64,000 nucleotides of DNA from Limisphaera sp. GTDB taxonomy: Bacteria > Verrucomicrobiota > Verrucomicrobiia > Limisphaerales > Limisphaeraceae. Shown here one piece after another: positions 27,072 to 35,902 of this stretch. The stretch spans positions 444,071-508,070 of the forward strand of contig JANWVC010000005.1 in assembly GCA_025057755.1 (NCBI GenBank), in the 5' to 3' direction. The notes below the pieces were generated by a model, which was given only the letters and a program-made list of their open reading frames with translations, did no database searches and was not told the DNA's origin. The position numbers and the translations under genes are program-made. Position 1 is the stretch's first letter. Every line of letters begins with the position of its first letter.

Positions 27072-28997
27072 ATGAACATCATCATGCTGGGAAGGCTTGG
27101 GGGGGATACAGGCTGCATCCCCCAGACCGAGCCAATTTGCCATCTGTGGACGGATCGATTCCATCACAAAAAACCCTGGCAAAAAGCCATAAGGGCCCGG
27201 CTGCGACAAATCGTCTTCATGCTCGCTTGGACATGTGCCGTAGCTGTGGGGGACGACACCGGTCAACTCCAGCCCGCGAATGCGAAAACGAGAGAATTTG
27301 CTGCGGGAAGTGTCAGAAGCTGTGCACGGCCCAGCCCGACAAACCTTGTCCTGCAAGAAACGTCTCGGACTCCCAGAGCCGGGCGCATGGGGTGCCTTGA
27401 AGTGGCCTTGCTCCCAGGATCTCATCGTCCGGGTTGCTTTTTCGCGCAGCTTTTAGGTCCAACGCTTCAGCCCATGGGAATCTCGGAGGAACTCGAAGCC
27501 AACGAGAAAAACCGTGCAGACACCGTGCGACATGCACTCCTCTCGAGTATCGGCAAAGATCTTGAACTGCCTCAGAATGAGGAGGCAGATGCGGTGGTCG
27601 CCATCGGGGGGAATGCCCGCATCATGGGACATGTGCATGAGGCTGTTCTTGCTGTTGATGGGAACATCACAGTGGAAGGCATCGTGGAAGGCGATGTGGT
27701 GGTAGTGGCAGGCTCCGTCCATCTGACCCCGCAAGCCGAAGTCGTTGGAGACATTCTCAGTGTGGGTGGAACGGTGACCATAGAGCCGGGTGCCCTGCAT
27801 AAAGGGCGGATCCAGCAACTTCAGTGGGGGGACTGGCGGCTTACGCCCTTGGGCCTTTGGTTGACAGAGTGTGTGTTGAAACTGCGACCCCTTTCGTTAG
27901 CAGTGCCCTGGGTCTGGATTGGCTTCGCCCTTTTTGCGGTTTTTTCCCTTTTGATCGCTTTTCTGTTCCCACGGGCTGTGGAAACGTGTGCAAATGCGGT
28001 AGAAGCACGTCCGGCCAGTTCACTGTTGATCGGGGCCATGACCAAAATGCTGGTGCCGGTTTTGTGTATCCTTCTAGCCCTGACAGGAGTCGGACTATTC
28101 CTGCTGCCGCTGGTGGGCATTGCGGTTGTCCTCGCAGGTATCGTCGGGAAGGTCGGGGTATTGGCATATTTGGGCCATCGCCTGACCGGTCTGCGACCGA
28201 AGGGACGCCTGCCTGTGGTGATTACGCTCCTGACCGGCTTGGCCTTATTGGCCATTTTGTACACGATGCCCGTTGTGGGATTCCTAACGTGGGCGATTAC
28301 GGGTGCTTGGGGGCTAGGGACGGCCGTTTTGGCCTTGTGGTTTGGCATTCGAGACGAACTAAACGCACCCGCGCCCTTGACGAATCGCACTGCCCTGGCA
28401 CGTCCCGAAGGCCCGACCGGGACTGGCGCTTCCGCGGCCTGCCTGACGGAGAACGCGCAGTGGTCGGCACCTGTCCAACCGGAGGCGGCCCATGGAATAG
28501 CCCACGACACCCTGGCAACAGCGCCCGGTGCTGGGGCCCTGGCCGGATCCATCGTTGCTTCGGGGCATAGCGCAGCCAGGTCTTCCTCGGCGGAACACGC
28601 GGGGATGTCTGTTCCGGTTTGGGCGTGGCCCCGGGTCGGTTTCTGGGAACGGATGGGAGCGGGAGTCGTGGATTGCATTGTGGTGAGTCTGCTCGGCATC
28701 CTGGGAGGTGGTTTGCCTCTGGTGTGGGTCGTGGTATTTTTGTATTTTGTGTTTCTGTGGACGTGGAAGGGCACGACCGTGGGCGGAGCGATCTTCAAGC
28801 TTCAAGTCGTGCGCACTGACGGCCAACCGGTTCGCCTGGAGGTGGCTTTGGTTCGCGCCCTGGGCGCGGTTGTTTCTGCGGCAGCCCTGTTCGTCGGTTT
28901 TTTGTGGATTGCTTGGGATTCGGAGCGACAAGCTTGGCACGACAAACTGGCCGGCACCGTCGTCGTGCGTCTGCCACGAAGCGTGGCTTTGGTTTGA
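27072..28997 (+). CDS. Membrane protein: bactofilin-like repeat region, transmembrane segments and C-terminal RDD domain
   Basis: A 641-residue fusion. Near residues 45-60 a hydrophobic segment (IVFMLAWTCAVAVG) may be a signal or anchor. Residues about 175-240 form a right-handed beta-helix-like run of short repeats (ARIMGHVHEAVLAVDGNITVEG, then GDVVVVAGSVHL), like the polymer-forming bactofilin fold. Then come several membrane spans (about 275-430), a low-complexity linker, and an RDD domain (about 510-635: PRVGFWERMGAGVVDCIVVSL ... GAIFKLQVVRTDGQ ... WHDKLAGTVVV). RDD proteins are membrane proteins of varied function, some linked to ion transport. The start is supported by a strong ribosome-binding site. 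The function of the fusion is unknown; cell-envelope scaffolding is a guess. Confidence 0.8.
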   Translation: MNIIMLGRLGGDTGCIPQTEPICHLWTDRFHHKKPWQKAIRARLRQIVFMLAWTCAVAVGDDTGQLQPANAKTREFAAGSVRSCARPSPTNLVLQETSRTPRAGRMGCLEVALLPGSHRPGCFFAQLLGPTLQPMGISEELEANEKNRADTVRHALLSSIGKDLELPQNEEADAVVAIGGNARIMGHVHEAVLAVDGNITVEGIVEGDVVVVAGSVHLTPQAEVVGDILSVGGTVTIEPGALHKGRIQQLQWGDWRLTPLGLWLTECVLKLRPLSLAVPWVWIGFALFAVFSLLIAFLFPRAVETCANAVEARPASSLLIGAMTKMLVPVLCILLALTGVGLFLLPLVGIAVVLAGIVGKVGVLAYLGHRLTGLRPKGRLPVVITLLTGLALLAILYTMPVVGFLTWAITGAWGLGTAVLALWFGIRDELNAPAPLTNRTALARPEGPTGTGASAACLTENAQWSAPVQPEAAHGIAHDTLATAPGAGALAGSIVASGHSAARSSSAEHAGMSVPVWAWPRVGFWERMGAGVVDCIVVSLLGILGGGLPLVWVVVFLYFVFLWTWKGTTVGGAIFKLQVVRTDGQPVRLEVALVRALGAVVSAAALFVGFLWIAWDSERQAWHDKLAGTVVVRLPRSVALV

Positions 28998-29006
28998 TGG
29001 AGGAAC

Positions 29007-29024
29007 GGCCCGCCAAAAAGGGCC
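29007..29024. terminator. Small hairpin between convergent genes
   Basis: GGCCC (29007-29011) pairs with GGGCC (29020-29024), loop GCCAAAAA-type. It lies between the bactofilin/RDD gene and ribF. Only 5 bp; weak support. Confidence 0.25.
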
Positions 29025-29063
29025 TGGTACCAGTGAGTAAAAGTTGACGGTCGTCCGCAAGCC

Positions 29064-29984
29064 TTAGTCCGCTCGAACGCGGGCTATATCAGCCTCAATT
29101 TGGCAACGCAGGGCTTCGAGCGAGGAAAACTTTTGTTCCTCGCGGAGTTTTCCCAGCACAACCACTTCGATTTCGCGACCATACAGATCGCCTGCAAAAT
29201 CTAGTAGATGAGCCTCGACTTGCAGTCGCGGCTGGGCCGCAGCCACAGTGGGGCGGTACCCGATGTTTAGCACAGCTTTAAACGTCCGGCGGTCAAGACT
29301 GCAACGGCCGGCATAGACGCCACGCGGCGGCAAAACCAATCCGGCCGTATCGAGATTAGCCGTTGGAAAACCTAGACGACGCCCCAAACCGTCGCCGCGA
29401 ATGACAGTTCCGGCCACTGACCACGGACGACCCAGCATTTGAGCAGCCAGATCCAGGAGTCCACCGGCAATGGCCTGTCGGATGCGGGTACTGCTGACCA
29501 CGTTGCCGTCTAAGCCCACGACCGACAAACCATGGACCGAAAAACTGTGACGGCGACCTAGCTCCCGCAGGAGAGCCACGTCTCCGGCCCGTCGGTGGCC
29601 GAAACGAAAGTTGGCCCCCACGCAGATGCTGCGCAGACGCACCCAATGTTGTCGCAGAAAATCCACAAATTGCTCCGGGCTCAGCCGGCTTAACACACGG
29701 GTGAAGGATAAGACCCAGATCACGTCCGGTCCCAGACCAGCCAGGCTGCGCAATCGCTGGGTGCGCGTCTGGATCAGCAGTGGCACACGTTGCGGTGCCA
29801 CCACGGCCGCTGGATGCTGATCGAAGGTGACAACAACACCCAGGGCCTCGTGGGCACGGGCTTCAGCCAGCATTTGACGGATGACCTGTTGATGGCCTAA
29901 ATGCACGCCATCAAAGAAGCCAAGGGCCACACACGCCGGCCGACTTGCATAATCAGGCGGCGGCTCAGGATGCTCAACAATCAT
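29064..29984 (-). CDS. ribF: Bifunctional riboflavin kinase / FMN adenylyltransferase
   Basis: Makes FMN and then FAD from riboflavin in the cytosol. About 306 residues. The N-terminal FAD-synthetase half shows ALGFFDGVHLGHQQVI and VVTFDQHP, then VGANFRFGHRRAGD and SSTRIRQAI; the C-terminal flavokinase half shows GDGLGRRLGFPTANL and RGVYAGR. The ATG at 29984 (MIVEHP) is chosen; ATGs at 29996 and 30020 are in frame and possible. The frame runs on to 30446 opposite truB, but that part is not conserved. It directly follows truB on the same strand, a common pairing (truB-ribF) in bacteria, so the two are probably co-transcribed. Confidence 0.93.
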   Translation of the reverse strand: MIVEHPEPPPDYASRPACVALGFFDGVHLGHQQVIRQMLAEARAHEALGVVVTFDQHPAAVVAPQRVPLLIQTRTQRLRSLAGLGPDVIWVLSFTRVLSRLSPEQFVDFLRQHWVRLRSICVGANFRFGHRRAGDVALLRELGRRHSFSVHGLSVVGLDGNVVSSTRIRQAIAGGLLDLAAQMLGRPWSVAGTVIRGDGLGRRLGFPTANLDTAGLVLPPRGVYAGRCSLDRRTFKAVLNIGYRPTVAAAQPRLQVEAHLLDFAGDLYGREIEVVVLGKLREEQKFSSLEALRCQIEADIARVRAD

Positions 29985-30039
29985 CGGGGAAGACATCCTT
30001 AGGGCCACGGTCGCATTCATCTGGGGCAAGGACAACCCG

Positions 30040-30783
30040 TCACTGAGGCCGTGTCGGCAACAGGCCAGCCGCTCTAGCCAGCTCGACAAGCGGGATGACG
30101 TGCCGTTCCAGTTCAGCAGGAGACCAGCGGAGCACTTCCTCCATCGGCGTGGCATCGCGGACGTGAAATGCACCTGACTGCAGGCGGCGCAGACTGGCCA
30201 GGTAAGCGCCGCATCCGGCTTTCTGACCAATGTCGTGGGCAAGGCTCCGCACGTAAGTGCCCTTTGTGCAGGCCAGTTCAAATCGCCCGATGGGCTCCTG
30301 GTAGGAAAGAAACTGGAACCGATAGATGTGAACCAACCGTGGTTCTCGCTCCACCTCCATTCCTTTCCGGGCCAGTTTGTAAAGCGGAACGCCGCCTTTT
30401 TTGACGGCCGAGACCATAGGCGGCACCTGCATGAGGTCGCCGACAAAAGAGGCGGCCCAACGATTGAGCTGCTCCAACGTCAACGGTGGAACCGGAGCCG
30501 TGGCCTCGACCTTTCCGTCGGCATCGTAACTGTCCGTGGTCACCCCGAATTTGATTTCTCCTTCGTAAACCTTGTCGTCGGACATCAGTTTTTCAGCCAA
30601 CTTGGTGCCACGGCCCAACACCAAGACCAGCAAACCGGTGGCATTCGGGTCCAATGTCCCGCAATGGCCAACCTTCTTCAGGTTGAACCGGCGGCGCACG
30701 GCCGCCACGACGTCATGTGAGGTGGGCCCCACCGGCTTATCCACCAACAAAGCTCCGTCCAATGGCGTAAGGCTGTCCATCAT
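30040..30783 (-). CDS. truB: tRNA pseudouridine-55 synthase
   Basis: Converts U55 of the tRNA T-loop to pseudouridine. 247 residues from the ATG at 30783 (MMDSLTPLDG). The catalytic Asp lies in HCGTLDPNATG (D45). Other TruB features are LLVDKPVGPTSHDVV at the N-terminus, YEGEIKFGVTTDSYDADG, VPPMVSAVKKGGVPLYKLARKG and CTKGTYVRSLAHDIG. The length is slightly short for the family, lacking a long C-terminal PUA-like domain. ribF follows after a short gap on the same strand. An in-frame upstream extension to 30876 is not conserved. Confidence 0.94.
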   Translation of the reverse strand: MMDSLTPLDGALLVDKPVGPTSHDVVAAVRRRFNLKKVGHCGTLDPNATGLLVLVLGRGTKLAEKLMSDDKVYEGEIKFGVTTDSYDADGKVEATAPVPPLTLEQLNRWAASFVGDLMQVPPMVSAVKKGGVPLYKLARKGMEVEREPRLVHIYRFQFLSYQEPIGRFELACTKGTYVRSLAHDIGQKAGCGAYLASLRRLQSGAFHVRDATPMEEVLRWSPAELERHVIPLVELARAAGLLPTRPQ

Positions 30784-30996
30784 CAAAGTCTTCAGAGTTG
30801 CGGTCTGCCAGCACGTTGGGAAGCAAAAACTGGAGTGCAACTGCTCTTTCCGACAGGCCGGCCCTTCTCTGTCCAATGATCACATCCTTCCGCATAAGGC
30901 CTCAGACCCTGATAGGAACCGCCCCATCGTTTTCAATAGATTTAATCCCCTTGGAAAAGGGATGAGGGCCGGTCCAGATCTGTTTATGCTGCTGTC

Positions 30997-33543
30997 GTGC
31001 AGTCGTTGCTAGAGTCTTCCTGGCCCGGAAACTGGAGTGGTTGGAATCCGGTGGTCGTGCCCGACCTGTGGCAACAGGAAGCTGTTGCTGCCCTGCGTGG
31101 AGGACAGGACGTGGTTGTTCATGCACCCACCGGCGCGGGCAAAACCTTGATTTTCGAGCTTTGGGCCAATCAAGGTCGGTGCCGCGGCCAAGCCATCTAC
31201 ACCGTCCCCACGCGGGCACTGGCCAACGACAAGCTGGCCGAATGGCGTGCCCGTGGTTGGAACGTGGGAATCACTACCGGGGATCTTTCGGAGAATCTAG
31301 ATGCACCCGTGCTCGTGGCCACCTTGGAGACCCAAAAGGCCCGACTCCTTCGCGGTGAAGGACCGGACTTGCTCGTCGTGGACGAATACCAGATGCTCGC
31401 CGATCCAGATCGGGGCCTCAACTACGAGCTGGCCATTGCGATGGCGCCGCCCCAGACACAATTGCTACTGCTGAGCGGCAGTGTGGCCAATCCCCACCAT
31501 GTGGTGCGGTGGCTCGAGCGATTAGGTCGGCGCGCGGTACTCATTCGACACGAAAAAAGGCCTGTACCCTTAGAGGAGGTGGACGCTCAGCAACTGAGTT
31601 ATCACGTGCCGGCGCAAATCTCTGGGTATTGGCCACGCCTTGTGGCCAAAGCACTGGCTGAGGATCTCGGCCCCATTCTGATTTTTGCGCCTCGACGACA
31701 GGCCGCCGAGGCCCTGGCAAGAGAGCTGGCACGGCAGCTACCCAATCCCAGTCCCCTGACGCTTAGTCCGGCGCAAAAACAACTCGTGGGCGAAGACCTC
31801 GCCCGAATCCTGAAAGCCCGCATTGCTTACCATCACAGCGGACTTAGTTATGCTGCGCGGGCCGGTGTGGTCGAACCTTTAGCCAAGGCGGGTCAACTCA
31901 GAGTGGTGGTGGCCACTATGGGCCTTGCAGCCGGGATTAACTTCTCCCTTCGCTCCGTTGCGCTGGCAGCGGACTCGTACCGGCGCGACCAGGTGGAAAC
32001 GCCGCTTCGTCCTGATGAAATCCTGCAAATGTTTGGACGGGCGGGTCGACGCGGATTCGATGAAACCGGGTTTGTCTTGATTACACATACATCCTTGCGG
32101 CTGCGGGACGCTGCATCCGTTTACCTTCATCGTTGTGGGCTCGTTGATTGGTCTGCTTTATTGAGCGTAATGAGCGCCGCTGCCGACACCGGTCGGGATC
32201 CCTTGGCCGAAGCCATCCGCCTTCAGGAGCGGTTGTTTACGACACACCCGATCACGTTGGGTGTGGAATTCTCATTGCGGCATCGGGACGTGCCTTGCGG
32301 CCTCAGAACGGACACAGAGCGCGCCCGGCACGTCCGACAACGCGTGCGTGAAATGATGAATAGCCGGGGTGAATGGGAACTTTTGCCCACACCTCAGGAG
32401 ATGCCAGTCCGTGCGGTTTGCGTCCCGCGCGTGAAGCAATTACCCGACAACGGATCCGCCGATTCGACGCAGCTAGGATCCGATGAGAACACGTCGCGGC
32501 TGGAATTGATACCCGCACTCAGCATGCCGGCTGCGCTTGAAAAGCTCGGTATGGGGACTTTAGTCGCTCTGGAGGAAGGCACGTTTGGGCCGATTTATGG
32601 ACGAGCTTTGACTGTGGCCACTTTGTCGCACGACGGCCGGATCACGCTGCAAAAATGGGTGCGTCGTCTTGTTGGCGCGCATGCCCGGCACGTCACCCGG
32701 CGCCACTGGGAGGGCCAAATCCTCCCACGCTTGGCCGATCGACTCTCGCAACGTCGGACACCCCTGGCTCGACTGGTTCAGCAAGATCATCGCCTGATTG
32801 CGTGGCTAAGTTTAGCAGAGCTCTCTGTTCGCGCGTATGTCGATCGTCACGGGGTGCCTTTATGGCGGCCTCTCGTTCGCGCAGTTCTGCCCTACGATTG
32901 TGCCCGTTGTCCGTTCGTTCCCGCATGCCGGGCGCTGCCCCCATCCACAACCACTGTGGGCTTGTGGCGTCGCCTGGGACTGATCGATGATCAGGGCTGT
33001 CCCACGTTGCGCGGGCGGTTGGTCAGCTGTTTTTCTCAGGGACACGGCCTTGCCATCGCCGCAGCACTGGAAGAGGAAACTTACCCGTTGGACGAACTCA
33101 TTTATGACCTGGCCAATTTGGACGCCGGCCACCGCTTTGCTGGCGAAGGCAATCGATGGGCAGGTCGACTCGCCGAGGTTTGCCATGCGCGATACGGCTT
33201 ACGAAGCATCCCGGGCTACTTGGAAAACGGTGTGCCGCCGAAATACGGAGCCGGGGCCGCGGAAATCGCCGCGTCTGTCCACAAAGATCCCAAAAGTAAG
33301 CATGTCTGGATAACCGAAAACCTTGGCCTGGGGGACATCGACCGGATGTTGATTGAATGGCGTAGTCTGTTGCGACAGATTTGTTATGCACCGCCTTTAC
33401 CCTGGCCTCGATGGACTTCTCTTCAGGAACTGGCGCGTCAACTGCTACAAGAGACCTCGTCCCCCACAGTCACAGACCTTCCGCCGCTTGAACCGCATCA
33501 ACTCAGACGAGTGGATCATCGCCTCATCCTGCGGCGCCACTGA
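30997..33543 (+). CDS. Ski2-like superfamily 2 helicase with Cys cluster
   Basis: An 848-residue ATP-dependent helicase. RecA domain 1 has Walker A APTGAGKT (43-50), the TRALANDK segment, motif II DEYQ (128-131) and LSGSVAN as motif III. RecA domain 2 has YHHSGLSYAAR, ATMGLAAGINF and motif VI QMFGRAGRRGFDETG, the QxxGRAGR form of Ski2/Hel308-type helicases. Motif II is DEYQ rather than DEAH/DEVH. The C-terminal third contains C635, C638 and C644 as CxxCPFxxxC, resembling the Cys pattern of Cas4/AddB-type Fe-S sites (a fourth ligand is not obvious). RNA or DNA substrate cannot be decided. The start is the GTG at 30997; no good ribosome-binding site is seen. A class V aminotransferase gene follows 73 bp later. 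Confidence 0.85.
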   Translation: MQSLLESSWPGNWSGWNPVVVPDLWQQEAVAALRGGQDVVVHAPTGAGKTLIFELWANQGRCRGQAIYTVPTRALANDKLAEWRARGWNVGITTGDLSENLDAPVLVATLETQKARLLRGEGPDLLVVDEYQMLADPDRGLNYELAIAMAPPQTQLLLLSGSVANPHHVVRWLERLGRRAVLIRHEKRPVPLEEVDAQQLSYHVPAQISGYWPRLVAKALAEDLGPILIFAPRRQAAEALARELARQLPNPSPLTLSPAQKQLVGEDLARILKARIAYHHSGLSYAARAGVVEPLAKAGQLRVVVATMGLAAGINFSLRSVALAADSYRRDQVETPLRPDEILQMFGRAGRRGFDETGFVLITHTSLRLRDAASVYLHRCGLVDWSALLSVMSAAADTGRDPLAEAIRLQERLFTTHPITLGVEFSLRHRDVPCGLRTDTERARHVRQRVREMMNSRGEWELLPTPQEMPVRAVCVPRVKQLPDNGSADSTQLGSDENTSRLELIPALSMPAALEKLGMGTLVALEEGTFGPIYGRALTVATLSHDGRITLQKWVRRLVGAHARHVTRRHWEGQILPRLADRLSQRRTPLARLVQQDHRLIAWLSLAELSVRAYVDRHGVPLWRPLVRAVLPYDCARCPFVPACRALPPSTTTVGLWRRLGLIDDQGCPTLRGRLVSCFSQGHGLAIAAALEEETYPLDELIYDLANLDAGHRFAGEGNRWAGRLAEVCHARYGLRSIPGYLENGVPPKYGAGAAEIAASVHKDPKSKHVWITENLGLGDIDRMLIEWRSLLRQICYAPPLPWPRWTSLQELARQLLQETSSPTVTDLPPLEPHQLRRVDHRLILRRH

Positions 33544-33616
33544 TCGATGTCCGGTCAGGTACGTCCACGCCGAGTGCTGGCTTCCTCGTCTCTTGGCTCT
33601 GGAGTACCTTGGGCAC

Positions 33617-34768
33617 ATGACAGTTGAGGACATTTTGAGCAACGAGGAGCAGCGCCGACGCGAATTCCCGGTCGCAAGTCAGTGCGTGTTTCTAGCCCAC
33701 GCCGGGGTTTGCCCCTTACCTCGTCGTGTGGCCGAGGCAGTCTCTCGTTACGCTGAGGCGGCCTCCGCGTATGACCAGGAGCGCATCATTTACCCTGAGA
33801 TCCTAACGGAAACGCGCCAGACGGCTGCCCGGTTGCTTGGTTGCGCTGCTGATGAGGTGGCATTTGTGGGACCGACCTCTGTGGCGCTGAGTCTGGTAGC
33901 CCATGGGTGGCCTTGGCGACGGCACGAAAACGTGGTCGTCTACTTCGATGACTACCCTTCCAATGTGTACCCATGGATGGCCCTGGCCGAGCGCGGAGTC
34001 CAAGTGCGTCTGCTGAACACCAAAGGATTGGGCGTGATTCGCCCCGCGGATGTCCTTGGCCAAGTAGACGAACAAACCCGCCTCGTGGCGGTGGCCAGTT
34101 GTCATTTTGTCAGCGGTTATCGGCCGGATCTGGAAGCTATTGGCCGGGAGCTGCGCCATCGTGGGATCCTTTTTTGTGTCGATGGGATCCAGACCTTGGG
34201 GGCCTTCCCCACCCCGCTTCAATACGTGGATTTTCTCGCTGCTGACGCCCACAAGTGGCTGTTGGGCCCGTGTGGAGCCGGCTTATTGTACGTGCGGCGG
34301 GAACTGCAAGACCAATTGCGTCCGAACTGGTACGGTTGGAACAACGTCCGATGTCCCAACTTCATCGCCCAAGAAGAGATTCAATTCCGGCCCGGCCCGG
34401 CCCGTTACGAGGCGGGCACTTACAACCTGCTTGGCTTGGTAGGCTTAAAAGCCGCCTTGGAACTCTTGTTGGAAGTGGGCGTGGCCAACATTGGACGTGA
34501 ATTGTTGCGCAAGCGATCCTGGCTAGTGGCCGAACTTGAAAACCGGGGCTACTCCGTCCTACATGCCCGGAGCGATCCGGGACAAGCCAGCGGTATTGTC
34601 TCCTTTTACCGACCCGGGGCAGACATGACCGAAATGCATCGGCGTTTGCTCGACCGACGCGTGGTTACGTCGTTGCGCACGGATCGCTCCGGTCAAAACT
34701 ATATTCGCGTCTCACCCCATTTTTACAACACTGACGCCGAGTTGCGGCAATTGCTGGAGTGGATCTGA
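33617..34768 (+). CDS. Class V aminotransferase (PLP-dependent)
   Basis: 383 residues of the fold type I, class V group (cysteine desulfurase, isopenicillin N epimerase and kynureninase relatives). The PLP lysine is K213 in ADAHKWLLGP, preceded by the CVDGIQTLG Asp and CHFVSGYRPD His positions; YEAGTYNLLGL and YIRVSPHFYN are late family motifs. No active-site Cys loop of a NifS-like desulfurase is clear, so the substrate is open. The ATG at 33617 (MTVEDIL) is chosen; an in-frame upstream extension to 33353 overlaps the helicase and is not conserved. It lies between helicase and rhomboid genes on the same strand. Confidence 0.88.
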   Translation: MTVEDILSNEEQRRREFPVASQCVFLAHAGVCPLPRRVAEAVSRYAEAASAYDQERIIYPEILTETRQTAARLLGCAADEVAFVGPTSVALSLVAHGWPWRRHENVVVYFDDYPSNVYPWMALAERGVQVRLLNTKGLGVIRPADVLGQVDEQTRLVAVASCHFVSGYRPDLEAIGRELRHRGILFCVDGIQTLGAFPTPLQYVDFLAADAHKWLLGPCGAGLLYVRRELQDQLRPNWYGWNNVRCPNFIAQEEIQFRPGPARYEAGTYNLLGLVGLKAALELLLEVGVANIGRELLRKRSWLVAELENRGYSVLHARSDPGQASGIVSFYRPGADMTEMHRRLLDRRVVTSLRTDRSGQNYIRVSPHFYNTDAELRQLLEWI

Positions 34769-34886
34769 TCCGTGCACGGCCTGGCACACAGGGGGCGAGC
34801 GGAAGGAACGATTCGTTGCCAATCTCTGGAATGCTGTGGAGCCTGAGCCCTCAATCAATGGCTGTGCCAAGCCCGAAGCAGGGAAG

Positions 34887-35795
34887 ATGATCTTTCCCGC
34901 GCCAGATCCGATCCATCTTGAAAGAGGCGTTGTGCTCAGAGCCTTCACGGCCTGCCAGGCCATGGATTGGAGTCTGGTCCTGTTCAGCCAGGGGATTGAA
35001 TCCGTTTTGGAACAAACGCCGGAAGGCTGGCAATTGCGCGTAGCGGATCAGGATTTTCCACGGGCCCAGGCAATTCTCGCCCAATACGAGACCGAGAACC
35101 GATCCTGCCCAAGACACGCGAGTTCTGCACTCATCGGACTTGGCTTTGACCGGGTCTCCCTGATCTGGGCAGCAGTGGTCATTGCTTTCTATGTGGGGCA
35201 ACAACAATGGTCCATTTACACGGAGCTCGGGTGCATGCTGGGTAGCGCCGTTCTGGCCGGTGAATGGTGGCGGCTTTGCACCGCGGTTTGGCTCCATGCA
35301 GACACATCGCATCTTGTGCTCAACCTAACCTCCGGCGTTCCTCTTTTGGGCCTCACCATGGGCGCTTACGGTTCAGGAATTGGCCTGTTAACGGCGCTGC
35401 TGGCGGGTGTGCTTGGCAACGCGGCGGCTCTGGCCGTGGGCGGCGCCACCCACCGCAGCTTAGGGGCCTCGGGCATGATCCTCGGTGCTTTGGGTATGCT
35501 CACCGCACATGCCTACTGGTGGCACCGACAGATAGAGGCGGACCTGCGATGGGCCGGAGCTGCCCTGGCAGCAGGCGTGATGCTTTTCCTGATGGTGGGG
35601 GCCGGCGAAGGAAGCGACCTGATTGCCCATGCGGGCGGCTGGGGTGCCGGTCTGGTTCTGGGTGGAATTCTGTTGCGTTGCTCGAGCGTCATGACCCTGC
35701 GGCGTCCCGGACGGTTGAACCTCGTGGCAGGTCTCATGGCCGCATGTTTCACCGTTTTCGCATGGCTGTGCGCATTCCGTTGCCATGGGGGATGA
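34887..35795 (+). CDS. Rhomboid-family intramembrane serine protease
   Basis: About 302 residues. The N-terminal soluble part (to about residue 70: DWSLVLFSQGIESVLEQTPEGW) resembles the small cytosolic domain seen before some rhomboids. The membrane part has HADTSHLVLNLTSG, the catalytic GASG motif with S195 (SLGASGMILGALGM) and the catalytic His H248 in DLIAHAGGWGAG. It should cleave membrane-protein substrates within the inner membrane; the target is unknown. The ATG at 34887 is chosen for its nearby GGGAAG; a GTG at 34836 is also in frame. It converges on the YchF-like gene. Confidence 0.88.
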   Translation: MIFPAPDPIHLERGVVLRAFTACQAMDWSLVLFSQGIESVLEQTPEGWQLRVADQDFPRAQAILAQYETENRSCPRHASSALIGLGFDRVSLIWAAVVIAFYVGQQQWSIYTELGCMLGSAVLAGEWWRLCTAVWLHADTSHLVLNLTSGVPLLGLTMGAYGSGIGLLTALLAGVLGNAAALAVGGATHRSLGASGMILGALGMLTAHAYWWHRQIEADLRWAGAALAAGVMLFLMVGAGEGSDLIAHAGGWGAGLVLGGILLRCSSVMTLRRPGRLNLVAGLMAACFTVFAWLCAFRCHGG

Positions 35796-35902
35796 ACAGG
35801 TCCTGACAAGCCCCAGTCGAGGAAGGGCATCCGATTACGGACCCCGTAGCAGGCGGCGGTCACAACGGTTCCGGATGGCACCGGCTAAGCTTGCGAGTTA
35901 AT

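Noticed and set aside
27821..28798. A 325-codon minus-strand frame opposite the RDD gene
   Set aside because: Antisense to a gene with a strong ribosome-binding site and recognisable RDD domain; basic low-complexity translation.
29064..30446. RibF with a 154-residue N-terminal extension
   Set aside because: The extension runs antisense-free but inside truB in another frame and has no similarity to RibF; family proteins start near MIVEHP.
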